Source: Arthrobacter citreus
GTDB taxonomy: Bacteria; Actinomycetota; Actinomycetes; Actinomycetales; Micrococcaceae
Reading direction: 5' to 3'
DNA length: 64,000 bases
NCBI RefSeq assembly: GCF_009192745.1
Contig: NZ_VTFV01000004.1
Coordinates: 310,001-374,000, forward strand
Numbering within the stretch: position 1 is the stretch's first letter; each line of letters starts with the position of its first letter. The position numbers were made by a program, and so were the translations under genes. Under the pieces are notes generated by a model that did no database searches, was not told where the DNA came from, and saw nothing but the letters and a program-made list of their open reading frames with translations. Below are positions 1 to 9,767 of the stretch, piece after piece.

Positions 1-339
1 TGCCTGGGCATGTCCGGCTTCGGCACGGACGCGGAAGAACCGGCGGATGTTCCGGAGCACCACCAGCGGGGAATCCATGTCTTCAGCGAGCGCCCGTTCC
101 ATGAACGGAGTCAGTGCCCCGTAGGGGATCCGCGCCAGCACCGGGCTGCTGTGGATCCGGTAAGGCGTCACGATGCCTTCCAGCCGGCGCAGCACCTCCT
201 CAGCGAGGGCGCTCTTGCCCATCCCTTCCGGCGCCAGCACGATCGAACCGCGGAGCATCGGGTCCAGGAGATGGTTCGAAACCTGCTCAGCTTCGGCGCT
301 GAGCAGGATCTCCGGCGCCGCCGATGTCTGGTGCTGCAT
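1..339 (-). CDS. LuxR-family large ATPase regulator, N-terminal part (cut by window edge)
   Basis: This is the first 113 codons of a leftward gene that runs off the window at base 1. A Walker A motif (APEGMGKS, residues about 36-43) marks the AAA/NACHT-like ATPase domain of the large LuxR (LAL/MalT-like) regulators. The ATG at 339 shares one base with the stop of the upstream regulator (TGATG), so translation is probably coupled. After Walker A, the segment IPYGALTPF...EDMDSPLVVLR is closest to the regulator at 32757-35456 and less like the other three in the window. The C-terminal LuxR DNA-binding domain is expected beyond the edge but is not seen. Confidence 0.8.
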   Translation of the reverse strand, partial: MQHQTSAAPEILLSAEAEQVSNHLLDPMLRGSIVLAPEGMGKSALAEEVLRRLEGIVTPYRIHSSPVLARIPYGALTPFMERALAEDMDSPLVVLRNIRRFFRVRAEAGHAQA

Positions 340-3125
340 CACCGAACCCCCTGCACTGCAGTCGACTGGCTGGAACCGGGTGCCTGGTTTGCGCTCAGCA
401 GCTTGGCCAGTTCCCTTCGGCTGCCCACATGCAGCTTTGAATAGATCTGGTACAGGTGCCCTTCTACGGTGCGTACTGAAATCGAGAGTTCAGCGGCAAT
501 CGTCTTGTTGCTGGTTCCGGCCGCCGCCTGCCGGGCGATCACCCGTTCCCGGGCCGTCAGTCCGCGCAGGCAGTCCTCGACTTCGGCGTCGCTCTCCGAT
601 TCTCCGGACTGGAGCCGGCGGGTGCGGTGGATGAAACGGACTGTTGCGCGGTCCCCCGCTCCAGCCGCGATGTGCAGGGCACGCTCCCCCGTTTCCCGGG
701 ACAGCAGTTCGTGCCCAAGGGCCGCAGCGGCATCGGCTGCCAGCAGCAGCAGCTGCGGATCGCGGCCTGCCGCACCCTTTGCATAGTCCTCGCACATCCG
801 GGCGAAGCGCCCCTGGAGCCCCGACGCTACGTCCAGCAGCTGCTGGGCCTGGGCCAGGTCCCCGAGGCGGACGGCACTGAGCAGGCTCAGCACGGCGTAG
901 GCACCGGCTCCGCGGTCCTCATCCCGGACTGCCAGTTCACCCAGCGCTTCGCCTGAATCCCCGGAACCCAGCAGGTTCCTGGCAAGGACGGCGAAGTGGG
1001 CTGCGGTGCGCTGCAGCGCCCACGACGGCGTGGCCGGAACAGAATCGGCAGTGCGCAGGTGCGCCTCGGCACGCTGATGCTGGCCCTGCAGCGCGGCGGC
1101 GTAAGCGGCGACGGCGCTGACTGTGTGAAGGAGGCCGCCGGGGTCGGAAATCCCGAGCTGCCTGGCGGCCGGAAGCAGCCGCGCAGTGGCAGCGGCTCCC
1201 CGCCCGGCGAAGGCGTGCAGGACACCTTCGCAGACTTCGTGGAGAGTTCCTCCGAAGCTTCCTGCTCCCTCTGTCCCCGCCCCCCGGGCAAGGAACTCGG
1301 CAGCGGTCTCGAGGGCACCGGCAACCATCAGGACGTGGAGTATCCGGGCCTGCGCCTGAGCGGCTTCCGCGGGGTCGAGGTCGGGCTCCTGTACGTCGGA
1401 AAGCAAAGGCCACAGCGCTGCGGCAAGCTCCAGCGCATCGGACTGACGGTCCGTCATGCCCCACGCAACGCAGAGCCATGACCCAACCAGGGCCCTGAAG
1501 CCCCTGCCGTTTTCATCCCCCCGTGCATAGACGCCGGACAGGAATGATGCTGCCTGCCCATACTGTCCGTGCTGGGCAAGGCACCGGGCCCGGGCCAAAA
1601 CCAGTTCGCGCTCAAGCTGGGCGGACTCACCTCGGGCAAGTCCGTCGGCGGTGAGGGCCACAAGGATCCGTTCAGCTTCCTCAAGGCGGGCCGCGTGGCC
1701 TTCGGCTACCCCGGCGTTCACGAACTGCTGCTCGGCCATCCAGCGGCAGCCGGCAGCGGCTTCGACAATCAGCAGACGCACGGATTCGGGTGAATGGGCG
1801 CCGGATTCACCGAACTCACGGTGCCGGGCGATGACCTCGGAAGCGCCGGAGGCATTGCCTCCGGCCAAGAAAGCACGCGCCAGTTCCAGCACAGCAGCCC
1901 GCGAAGACAGATGGTTGGGGTCTGCCGTGATGAACTCCTGCGCTGCTCCCGGTTCTCCTTCGGCGTTCGCTTCCCGGCCGGCTGCCAGCGCCAGCTCGGC
2001 GGGCACCTTGGCCCCCGCGGAGAGCAGCCACGCGGCCGCGTGCGCCGGCCAGGAAACCACCGGATCCGGCGGGAGCTTCTCCAGCAGGTCGCGGCGCCGG
2101 CCTGCGTCGATCTGGCCTCTCAGGACCTTCCCGAGGCCAGGATCAACCAGAGACAGGGCGGGAGCTGTTCTGTGCTCAAGCTGCAGCAGCCCGGACTCCT
2201 GCAGGGCGTCCACCTGACGGCTCTCCACCCGCTCGAGGACCTGGCTGAGCGGCAGCGCACCTGCCAGCGCCAGCAGGTCCAGCAGGTCACGCTGGTCATC
2301 GGTAAGTCCCGCCAGTTTGGCGCCCATTACAGCGGCCAGCCGCGGGAAGGCGCTGTGGCGTCCGCGGTCCAGGACCCATACACCGTCGCCTGAGCGCACC
2401 CGGCCGCTCTCGCGGTAATCCGCCGCAGCGGCCAGCAGCATGCTGGGATTGCCGCCGCTGATCCTGGTCAGGTCTTCCGCAGCGGCCCGGCTCACCGGAC
2501 CCCGCAGTTCCGCTTCCAGGAGATGGGCACATTCAGAGGGCAGCATCGGCTCCAGGTCCAGGCGGGTGAGGAGCCCCTCGCGCCAGAGTCCCATGAACTC
2601 TGCCGGTGCGGCACTGAAATCCCGGAAGGCTGCAAACATGTGGGCCGAACGGTTTACCACCATCTGGCTGAGCACCATGGCAGAGAACTCGTCAAGCTCC
2701 TCCGCGTTATCCACTGCCAGAATGACCGGCCGTCCCTGCGCCCGTTCACGGATCAGTTCCGTCAAACCCCGCAGGATGAGCACCGGATGTGAAGCGGTCT
2801 CCGGATCGAGTTCGGAGAGCATGAAGGTCAGGGCCCCGAACGCTGTCCTGCCGGCGAATGCCGACCCCCTGACGTTTACCGTGTAGGCCTCCTGCCCGTA
2901 CAGCGCCAGCACGTGCCGCATGAGTGCGCTCTTACCGCTCCCGGCTTCGCCGATGATCAGGCATCCGGAAGCGGGCGAATCCGGGTTCAGGCAGCCGGCC
3001 ATGGCCTGGACCAGTGCGGCACGGCCCAGGAACGGCGAGTCGTGTCCGTGCCGGACGGGGGCAGGGACCGTGCCGGCGGTACGCGCCACAAGTGAGTAGG
3101 CGCCGGACGAATGTTGCTTCTCCAC
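339..3125 (-). CDS. LuxR-family large ATPase transcriptional regulator (LAL type)
   Basis: A 928-residue regulator. An N-terminal ATPase domain has Walker A (GEAGSGKS, about residues 59-66) and a Walker B-like ILAVDNAEELDE. A long alpha-helical, TPR-like middle follows, and a C-terminal LuxR helix-turn-helix ends it (LTARERVIARQAAAG, then SVRTVEGHLYQIYSKLHV). Such proteins bind ATP and usually an inducer, then activate promoters. The reading frame opens at a TTG at 3146, but GTG 3125 is preferred because AGGAAGAGG lies about 7 bases before it. A 1-base overlap couples it to the truncated paralogue downstream. The inducer is unknown; the adjacent polysaccharide locus is the likeliest target, by position only. 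Confidence 0.85.
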   Translation of the reverse strand: MEKQHSSGAYSLVARTAGTVPAPVRHGHDSPFLGRAALVQAMAGCLNPDSPASGCLIIGEAGSGKSALMRHVLALYGQEAYTVNVRGSAFAGRTAFGALTFMLSELDPETASHPVLILRGLTELIRERAQGRPVILAVDNAEELDEFSAMVLSQMVVNRSAHMFAAFRDFSAAPAEFMGLWREGLLTRLDLEPMLPSECAHLLEAELRGPVSRAAAEDLTRISGGNPSMLLAAAADYRESGRVRSGDGVWVLDRGRHSAFPRLAAVMGAKLAGLTDDQRDLLDLLALAGALPLSQVLERVESRQVDALQESGLLQLEHRTAPALSLVDPGLGKVLRGQIDAGRRRDLLEKLPPDPVVSWPAHAAAWLLSAGAKVPAELALAAGREANAEGEPGAAQEFITADPNHLSSRAAVLELARAFLAGGNASGASEVIARHREFGESGAHSPESVRLLIVEAAAGCRWMAEQQFVNAGVAEGHAARLEEAERILVALTADGLARGESAQLERELVLARARCLAQHGQYGQAASFLSGVYARGDENGRGFRALVGSWLCVAWGMTDRQSDALELAAALWPLLSDVQEPDLDPAEAAQAQARILHVLMVAGALETAAEFLARGAGTEGAGSFGGTLHEVCEGVLHAFAGRGAAATARLLPAARQLGISDPGGLLHTVSAVAAYAAALQGQHQRAEAHLRTADSVPATPSWALQRTAAHFAVLARNLLGSGDSGEALGELAVRDEDRGAGAYAVLSLLSAVRLGDLAQAQQLLDVASGLQGRFARMCEDYAKGAAGRDPQLLLLAADAAAALGHELLSRETGERALHIAAGAGDRATVRFIHRTRRLQSGESESDAEVEDCLRGLTARERVIARQAAAGTSNKTIAAELSISVRTVEGHLYQIYSKLHVGSRRELAKLLSANQAPGSSQSTAVQGVR

Positions 3126-3302
3126 TGTGAGACCTCTTCCTAGCAAACCGTCTATGCCCGCGGCAGCAGGCGTTCAACACACTAGGTAGGGGCTACGGCA
3201 CCGGCCTGAGTAGCAATCACCAGTAATCAGCAGTACCTACTCGGGTTACACCGGTGTTATTCGGGATCGCTACTTGGTTCACGGGCTTGAGTGGCACAGA
3301 CG
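3126..3302. promoter_or_regulatory. Intergenic region upstream of the 339-3125 regulator
   Basis: About 177 bases between two leftward regulators. It is richer in A and T than the flanks and has repeated GAGTA/TACTC and CTACTTG/AGTAC words, for example CCTACTCGGG near 3236 and GCTACTTGG near 3270. These could be regulator sites or a promoter for the downstream regulator. I could not assign clear -35 and -10 boxes. Confidence 0.3.
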
Positions 3303-5999
3303 CTACTTAAAGTACTGGCTCTGGTCCCTGTTCCGGCCCCCTTTGCCGTCACCGAGCAGGCGCCTCAGCTCCGCCCGCCCGGAGACATGGAGCTTCAGGA
3401 AAATTCGTCCGAGGTGCCAGTCCACCGTTCTCGGGGAGAGATGCAGCGCGCTTCCCAAACGGGCACTGCTGGCGCCGGAAGCAGCCCGGTGGGCCAGATC
3501 CCGTTCAAAGTCCGACAGTGTCCCCAGGCGGCTCTTCAGGCTGTTGGCGTCAGCCAGCATGCGGTAACACTCGTTCGCCACCATCCGGGCCTGCCGGCCC
3601 AGTTCACGCTGGTTAGCGGCCTCGGCTGCGTCCTGTGCAGCCAGGGCAGCCCGATAACCATGCAGGTAGAAGCCACGGGTGAGCAGCGCATCAGCCGCCC
3701 CATACAGATCCCGCGGCGCCTTCCCCACGAGGCCCTGGCCGAGGGCCTGCCACATGCGCGCAGAGGAGCCGTCCCCGGCGGCAGCCGTGGTTTGCAGCAG
3801 CGCGGCGGCCGACGCGTCGCCGGACAGGGCTGCAGCCGCCAGGCACAGGATGGCCGCAGGATAGTTGCCCCGGCCGGCAGCCCGGCGCCCCTCTGCGGCA
3901 AGCTCTGCGGACGGCTGCCCGTCGGCAGTGAAACGAAGTGCTGCGGCCCGTTGGAAATAGCGTGTCGCCGTGAGCACATGCGAGGCCGGCGCGGTCTTGA
4001 ATTCCGGAACGGCGGCAAGGCATTCCGCCATCAGGTCCCATTCTCCCCGCTCCGCGTAGCAGTAGCCCATGGCTGCGAGCGCCAAGGGCAATAACCCGCC
4101 CCGGTCATCAACTTCCAGTTGGCGATGGGCCGGAAGCAGGCATTCCAGGGCAGCATCGGACCTGCCGCACAAAGCGTGGATTACTCCTGCCGGCAGTTCA
4201 GACCAGGCGCTCAGATGGGTTTCCAGGTAGCGGACCCTCCTGGCCTGGTCCAGCATCTGGAGTGCCTGCAGCGGCTCAGCGCACATTATGTAGGTGCACA
4301 GAATGCCGTTCAGGATTTCGGCACCGACGGTGGGTGGCAGCCCACGAGCCTGTTTCAGGCTTTCCCAGAGCCCCGACGCCTCCAGCAGGGCTTCCTGTGA
4401 CCTGCCTTCCAGCGCCAGGATCTGGCACCGGCTGGCCCGTGCGGGCAGCAGTACGGCGGCAGGAACTGCCCAGTCGAGGCAGAGCGCCCCGAGCTCCGAC
4501 GGGGCTAGCGCCGGATCGGACTCAAGCGCGGCAAAGGCGGCCCGGGCCGCAGTCACCTGGTGGATGGATTCGGTTCGGAAAGGTTCCTGCCGCGAGTGGG
4601 CAGCCGCTTCTGCCAGCCTCAGGGCTTCCGACGGCGACCGCCGGGGCGAGGGCACCGACCGGGCCACCATGGCCAGTTCCAGCAGGGCCGGCACCGTAGT
4701 GGAGGGATCGCCCAGGTCCAGGAGCTGCCGCAGCTCTGTTTCGGCGGACTGTATTTCCTGGAGGGCATGAAGGGCACGCGCGCGTTCAAGCTGGAGCCGG
4801 GGATGCGGTCCCGGAGCCTGGACGGCTGCGGCAATCCGCAGGGCCGCGGCCGGTTCCCCATCGCTGTTCGCGGATGCGCAGGCGCGGGCCGCAAGCTCGG
4901 CGCCGATGGGGCTGCCGGCTGCCGCCGCCCATAAAGCGAAGGCCCTGGCCGGGAGGTCCGGCCAGGTCTCAGGGTCAAGACCGGCGCCCCGCAGCTCCTG
5001 CCAGAGTTCGAAGAAGTGGCCCATGGGTACCCGCTCGGCGACCAGCCGGGCATAGAGCGGGTCACGGAGCAATACCGATCCCTCCCCGTGGCTGACAGTC
5101 AGCACACCCCGCTCTTCCAGTGCTTCGACGCCCTGGGCATCCGCTACGTCCAGCAGGGCGTGCAGCGGTATTCCGGGGCACAGCGACACCACATCCACAA
5201 TCCGCTGTTCAGGACCGTCTATCTGCCGGTACCAGGATTCCAGCCAGTCCGAGATCTCCCCTCTGAAGGACAGCGGACCGGCGAGGGTCCAGATGCCGCT
5301 GCGTTCCCTCAAACGCCCCGCACTCACCTGGTCACGGCAGAGCAGCGAGGTAAAAAGCGGGTTTCCCCGTGTTTGGCGCCAAACAGCATGCGCCGCCAGG
5401 GCAGACAGCCTGCCTCCGGTGATCTCTTCCATGAGCGCGAGGGAACCTGCCGGATCCAGCGGACCCAGGTCAATCCTGCGAATCATTCCCTCGGACCACA
5501 GCCGCACCAGTTCATCGCCGCAGCGCAGCAGGTCAGGCGTAGTGGCGATCATGGCAGTGGCGGACTGACGCATCAGCTGGACGATGGCCGTCTGGCTCAG
5601 CGCATCAAGTTCATGCAGGTTGTCCACTACCAGCAGGGTCTGCCGTCCGCCTGCCCGCGCCGTGAGGTGTGTCCGCAGAGCGCGCAGGACGAGCACCGGA
5701 TTATCCAGCGGAGTCTCTGGCATTTCGCTGAGCACCCAGGCCAGCGCCCCGTAAGCCGTTCCGGCGGAGAAACTGCTGCCGCGCACATGCACTACGTGAT
5801 AGTCCTGCCCAGTGGCCCTGGCCGCGGCATTGGCCAGGGCGGTCTTCCCGATCCCCTCGGGGCCAACGATTACTGCGCCGCCGTTGGACTCGATCGCGGC
5901 AACCGCTGAACTAAGTTCCTCGGACCTTCCGACCAGCCTGGGCTGTGTCCCGGCGGCCGCACGGACGCGGTAGAACTGTGGGGGTGGTGCAGCGCGCAT
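3303..5999 (-). CDS. LuxR-family large ATPase transcriptional regulator (VDWH subtype)
   Basis: An 898-residue LAL-type regulator. Walker A is GPEGIGKT (about residues 46-53) and Walker B-like is LLVVDNLHELD. A TPR-like helical middle and a C-terminal LuxR domain follow. The recognition helix reads SPRTVDWHLGRIFLKLHV instead of the usual SVRTVEGH; the paralogue at 35453-38059 has the same SPRTVDWH. The ATG at 5999 follows AGGAATCAC, a reasonable ribosome site. It is divergent from the polysaccharide genes that begin at 6227, so the 227-base gap between them probably holds back-to-back promoters. The target is inferred from position only. Confidence 0.85.
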   Translation of the reverse strand: MRAAPPPQFYRVRAAAGTQPRLVGRSEELSSAVAAIESNGGAVIVGPEGIGKTALANAAARATGQDYHVVHVRGSSFSAGTAYGALAWVLSEMPETPLDNPVLVLRALRTHLTARAGGRQTLLVVDNLHELDALSQTAIVQLMRQSATAMIATTPDLLRCGDELVRLWSEGMIRRIDLGPLDPAGSLALMEEITGGRLSALAAHAVWRQTRGNPLFTSLLCRDQVSAGRLRERSGIWTLAGPLSFRGEISDWLESWYRQIDGPEQRIVDVVSLCPGIPLHALLDVADAQGVEALEERGVLTVSHGEGSVLLRDPLYARLVAERVPMGHFFELWQELRGAGLDPETWPDLPARAFALWAAAAGSPIGAELAARACASANSDGEPAAALRIAAAVQAPGPHPRLQLERARALHALQEIQSAETELRQLLDLGDPSTTVPALLELAMVARSVPSPRRSPSEALRLAEAAAHSRQEPFRTESIHQVTAARAAFAALESDPALAPSELGALCLDWAVPAAVLLPARASRCQILALEGRSQEALLEASGLWESLKQARGLPPTVGAEILNGILCTYIMCAEPLQALQMLDQARRVRYLETHLSAWSELPAGVIHALCGRSDAALECLLPAHRQLEVDDRGGLLPLALAAMGYCYAERGEWDLMAECLAAVPEFKTAPASHVLTATRYFQRAAALRFTADGQPSAELAAEGRRAAGRGNYPAAILCLAAAALSGDASAAALLQTTAAAGDGSSARMWQALGQGLVGKAPRDLYGAADALLTRGFYLHGYRAALAAQDAAEAANQRELGRQARMVANECYRMLADANSLKSRLGTLSDFERDLAHRAASGASSARLGSALHLSPRTVDWHLGRIFLKLHVSGRAELRRLLGDGKGGRNRDQSQYFK

Positions 6000-6226
6000 G
6001 TGATTCCTGCCTCAAGTTGGTAGGCCCGGGACCGAGCGTAGATACAGGCATTCGCGGCGCCAACACGTAGTCGGTACTGGCTTTGGACCACTTGCTCCCG
6101 GCCTGCCGGCGCACCCGGCGCCGTGACTACTTGGAACGGAAAGCCTCCTACCCGGACCATGCAGGCAGCGGTAGGGTGTGGCAGGCGCGGCGGACACGCT
6201 GTCCGCACGGAGGAAGGGGAACCGGT
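6000..6226. promoter_or_regulatory. Divergent intergenic region: LuxR regulator / rightward polysaccharide arm
   Basis: A 227-base region between the divergent starts at 5999 and 6227. It should contain promoters in both directions. CTACTTGG (near 6126), CACGTAGTCGGTACTGG (near 6064) and other GTAG/CTAC words resemble those in the other regulator-adjacent gaps. A strong ribosome site, AGGAAGGGG (6211-6219), precedes the ATG at 6227. No unambiguous -35/-10 pair was found. Confidence 0.35.
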
Positions 6227-6922
6227 ATGAACGGCATGATCGAGGCGTCGGCAGATGTGTCCGCTACTGCAGCCGTGGGCAGCGGGACGTTTGTCTGGCA
6301 TCTGGCCCAGGTACGGGAAAACGCTGCGATCGGAGCGGACTGCGTCATCGGCAGGGGTGCCTACATAGGCCCGGGTGTCCGAATTGGAGACAACTGCAAG
6401 ATCCAGAACCACGCCCTGGTCTATGAGCCGGCAGTCCTGGGCAACGGGGTCTTTGTAGGTCCAGCCGTGGTCTTCACCAACGACACCTATCCCCGCGCGG
6501 TGAACCCGGACGGTTCCCTCAAGACCGCCCGTGACTGGACGCCCGCAGGGGTCGAGGTGGAAGAGGGCGCCTCAATCGGCGCCAGGGCGGTCTGTATAGC
6601 ACCTGTGCGGATCGGGCCTTGGGCAACGGTTGCAGCCGGGGCTGTGGTGACCCGGGACGTTCCTGCCTACGCGGTGGTCGCCGGGGTCCCGGCACGGCAG
6701 GTGGGATGGGTTGGCCCTGCGGGACACCCCCTGACAGCCGGCCCGGGCCTGGACGAGTGGCGCTGCCCGGTTACCGACGCCGTCTTCCGAGTTGCCGAAG
6801 ATGGAGGGCTGGTTCCTTCCCCAGCTGTTCACAGGACGAAACGAGGGCCCGGGGCTGAGACCGTTTGGGCGGATAATCCCGGGATCGTGCCTGACCAAAT
6901 CCACAGCCCGGGTACGGCCTAG
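6227..6922 (+). CDS. WbpD/WlbB-like sugar N-acetyltransferase (left-handed beta-helix)
   Basis: A 231-residue member of the hexapeptide-repeat acyltransferases. Many isoleucine-patch repeats (IGADCVIGRGAYIGPGVRIGDNC and similar) form the left-handed beta-helix, and VFTNDTYPRAVNPDGS followed by GASIGARAVCIAPVRIG is typical of WbpD/WlbB. Those enzymes acetylate the 3-amino group of UDP-2-acetamido-3-amino glucuronate. A Gfo/Idh oxidoreductase and a WbpE-like aminotransferase in the leftward arm would complete such a pathway. The residues after about 185 are an extension of unknown function. ATG 6227 is chosen for AGGAAGGGG just upstream, although the frame is open to 6083. The exact substrate is inferred. 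Confidence 0.8.
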   Translation: MNGMIEASADVSATAAVGSGTFVWHLAQVRENAAIGADCVIGRGAYIGPGVRIGDNCKIQNHALVYEPAVLGNGVFVGPAVVFTNDTYPRAVNPDGSLKTARDWTPAGVEVEEGASIGARAVCIAPVRIGPWATVAAGAVVTRDVPAYAVVAGVPARQVGWVGPAGHPLTAGPGLDEWRCPVTDAVFRVAEDGGLVPSPAVHRTKRGPGAETVWADNPGIVPDQIHSPGTA

Positions 6923-7040
6923 CAGAATTACCTGCCGCTGCTGGTCCTGCCCGCGCAGAGACCAGTAATCGATACCCAATGCCCCTTTTGCGCTCCCTCA
7001 TATTGTCGCTGGCGGTAGCAACGAGGTTGAGGAGAGGGAC

Positions 7041-9767
7041 TTGGTACAACTAGGCAGTGACCCGGGCACCGCGGCGCCCGCACGGTATGAATCCAACTCC
7101 AACCGCATCAGCACCGAGCTGGTCCTTGCGGGCGTCCGCGTTGACCTGCTGGCCGCAGCCCAGGCGCTCAGCGCCATAACGCAGCGCGCGCAAACCGCTT
7201 CAGGCCCGCCCCTGGCCGTGGCATCGGTGAACCTGGACCACCTGCACTACTTCGGCAGCGGCGGCCGGTGGGCGGGCGCGCTGGGCGGCCGCGGACGTTC
7301 CGGGCCTGTCCAGTGGCTGAACCTGGTGGACGGAGCCCCGGTCGCCGCACGGGCCAGCACCATCACCGGGCAGCAGTGGCCCCGCCTTGCCGGCAGCGAC
7401 CTCATCAATCCGCTCCTGGACCGCTGCGAGGAGCTCGGGCTCAGCGTCGGTTTCCTCGGCGGGGCACCCCAGACCCACCAGCGGATCCTGCAGATACTGC
7501 CCCGGCTGCGCCCGAAGCTGCACATAGCCGGGTGCTGGGCACCCGAACGCGCCCTGCTGGGCAACCCTGCCGCCAACCTGGCGCTGACCGCAGAGATAGC
7601 CCGGGCCCGGGTGGACGTACTGGTTGTGGGCCTGGGCAAGCCGCGGCAGGAACTGTGGATCGCGGAGCATGGTGCAGCTACCGGAGCCGCGGTGCTGCTG
7701 GCCTTCGGCGCAGTGGTGGATTTCCTTGCCGGACGTATCCGGCGCGCACCGGACTGGGCCAGCGCAAACAGCCTTGAGTGGGCTTGGCGGCTGGCGCTGG
7801 AACCGCGCCGGCTGGCACGGCGCTACCTGCTTCAGGGTCCCCCGGCCTATCTGCGGCTTCAGCGCCCCGCGGGTGAGGCCGCCCCTGCCGTGCCGGTGCG
7901 CGATGTACCCCCTCCCGCAGCTCCGTCTCCGTCGCCCGTCCGTGGTTGTTTTATGCCCCCGGGCGGATACGCCGACGTGTGTGTGCTCGCCGTAACCCAC
8001 AACAACGCCGATGACATACCGGAGCTCCTGGCCTCCCTGCGCGCCGAAACCGACGACCTCGCCATCCGCGTGGTCGTGGCGGATAACTCCTCTGAGGATT
8101 CCACCGTGTCCGCGGTGTCGGCCCATTCCGACGTTCTGCTCGTGGAAACGGGGGGAAACCTTGGTTATGCCGGAGGGATCAACGCCGCAGCACGGCTTGC
8201 CGGAGACGCCGGAGCGGTCCTGGTCCTCAACCCCGACCTCCGGGTCCGCCGCGGGGCGCTCGCAGCCATGCTGGAGCGGCTGCAGCAGCCCGGCACCGGC
8301 ATTGTGGTGCCACTGCTCGCCGACGAGGATGGCAGCACCTATCACTCCCTCCGCCGGGAACCGAGTATTCTGCGTGCCCTCGGTGACGCCCTGGCCGGAC
8401 GCCGGCTTTCCCGGCGGCCGGGCTGGCTCTCGGAGATTGAGTACGACCCCGAAGCCTACATGTACGCCCACCCGGTGGATTGGGCGACCGGGGCGGCCCT
8501 CCTCGTGGACATGCCCCTGGCACGCAGGCTTGGAGACTGGAATGAGTCGTTTTTCCTGTACTCCGAAGAGACGGAGTACTTCCGCCGCGCACGCCGATCA
8601 GGTGCGCAGGTGTGGTTCGAACCGGCTGCCGCCATGGTCCACAGGCGGGGCGGCTCCGGCCAGTCCGAGGACCTGGCCGCACTGATGGCTGTAAACCGGG
8701 TTCGATATGCCCAGCTGCACCGTCGGCGCAGCTATGTGGCGGCATTCCGTGCCGCAGTGCTGCTCTCCGAAGTGCTGCGGACCGGAAGGGCCGGGCACCG
8801 CAGAGCGGTACCGGCCCTTCTGCTCGCGGACAGGCGAAGCAGGCTTCCCCGCGCACAGCATCCCCCGGATGCGGGAACGGGCAGGGACGCCGCAGAGCGG
8901 GCAGGGACCGGCTCGTCCCCCGCACCGTTTCCCCAGGGAACAGTCATCATTCCCTGCCACAACGAGGAACTGGTCATTGGCCAGACCCTGGACGCGCTGG
9001 GCCCGGCGGTGGCCGCCGGAACGGAAGTGATCGTAGTCTGCAACGGATGCACCGACGGCTCTGCCCGCCAGGCCCGGGAGCGGGCAGGGGTCCGGGTGCT
9101 CGAACTTGACGAGGCGTCCAAGACTGCCGCGATCAACGCCGGTAATGCCGCAGCCTCCTTCTGGCCGCGCCTTTACCTGGACGCGGATATCCGGGTACGC
9201 CCGGAGACGCTCAGGGCCATCTTCGAGGCGCTGGGAGCCGGTTCCATCGCAGTGCGGCCGGCGGTTGAGTACGACCTCGACGGTGCCGGCCTGCTGATCA
9301 GGTCCTACTACCGGGCACGGCGCAACCTGCCCGCGGCCGGTCAGGCACTTTGGGGGGCCGGAGCCTACGCTCTCAGTGCCGTGGCCGGGGAAAGGCTGGG
9401 GCAGCTGCCCGCCGTCGTCGCCGATGACCTCTATGTGGAGCGCTTCTTCCCCGCTGAGGAGAAAAGCGTGCTGGACTGCCCACCAGTGCTGGTGCGGCTG
9501 CCCCGGGACGTTCCGGGCCTCCTTGCCGTCCTGAGGCGCACTTACCGCGGCAATGCCGAACAGGGTGCCCTGTCCAGCACCTTCCGTTCGAGTGCTGCCG
9601 GGGTCCTGGGCAGTGTCCGGGGCCCGCGCAGTGCCTTCGACGCCGCGGTGTACACCGCTTTCACCCTTGCCGGCCGCAGGCTCGCAGCGTCGTCCCGGCC
9701 GGGCAGTGCATGGGAGCGGGACGAAAGCACCCGCACCGGACGGCAGCAGCGGACCGTTGCGTCCTGA
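7041..9767 (+). CDS. Three-domain glycosyltransferase: WecG/TagA (GT26) + GT2 + GT2
   Basis: A 908-residue protein with three transferase modules. Residues about 20-285 are a WecG/TagA/CpsF domain (DVLVVGLGKPRQELWI, FGAVVDFLAGRIRRAP), a family that adds sugars to polyprenyl-linked acceptors. Residues about 310-590 are a rhamnosyltransferase-like GT2 (VTHNNADDI, VADNSSEDST, NLGYAGGIN, NPDL). Residues about 633-890 are a second GT2 (IIPCHNEE, VVCNGCTDGS, LYLDADI). The linkers are rich in Pro and Arg. The TTG at 7041 is supported by GAGGAGAGGG immediately upstream. It could add three successive sugars of the repeat unit. No predicted membrane segment stands out, so action at the inner face of the membrane is likely. 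Confidence 0.85.
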   Translation: MVQLGSDPGTAAPARYESNSNRISTELVLAGVRVDLLAAAQALSAITQRAQTASGPPLAVASVNLDHLHYFGSGGRWAGALGGRGRSGPVQWLNLVDGAPVAARASTITGQQWPRLAGSDLINPLLDRCEELGLSVGFLGGAPQTHQRILQILPRLRPKLHIAGCWAPERALLGNPAANLALTAEIARARVDVLVVGLGKPRQELWIAEHGAATGAAVLLAFGAVVDFLAGRIRRAPDWASANSLEWAWRLALEPRRLARRYLLQGPPAYLRLQRPAGEAAPAVPVRDVPPPAAPSPSPVRGCFMPPGGYADVCVLAVTHNNADDIPELLASLRAETDDLAIRVVVADNSSEDSTVSAVSAHSDVLLVETGGNLGYAGGINAAARLAGDAGAVLVLNPDLRVRRGALAAMLERLQQPGTGIVVPLLADEDGSTYHSLRREPSILRALGDALAGRRLSRRPGWLSEIEYDPEAYMYAHPVDWATGAALLVDMPLARRLGDWNESFFLYSEETEYFRRARRSGAQVWFEPAAAMVHRRGGSGQSEDLAALMAVNRVRYAQLHRRRSYVAAFRAAVLLSEVLRTGRAGHRRAVPALLLADRRSRLPRAQHPPDAGTGRDAAERAGTGSSPAPFPQGTVIIPCHNEELVIGQTLDALGPAVAAGTEVIVVCNGCTDGSARQARERAGVRVLELDEASKTAAINAGNAAASFWPRLYLDADIRVRPETLRAIFEALGAGSIAVRPAVEYDLDGAGLLIRSYYRARRNLPAAGQALWGAGAYALSAVAGERLGQLPAVVADDLYVERFFPAEEKSVLDCPPVLVRLPRDVPGLLAVLRRTYRGNAEQGALSSTFRSSAAGVLGSVRGPRSAFDAAVYTAFTLAGRRLAASSRPGSAWERDESTRTGRQQRTVAS

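Noticed and set aside
3311-6089. Similar strings GTACTGGCTCTGG (3312) and GTACTGGCTTTGG (6073)
   Set aside because: The first lies in the coding end of the regulator at 3303-5999, so chance similarity is the simpler reading.
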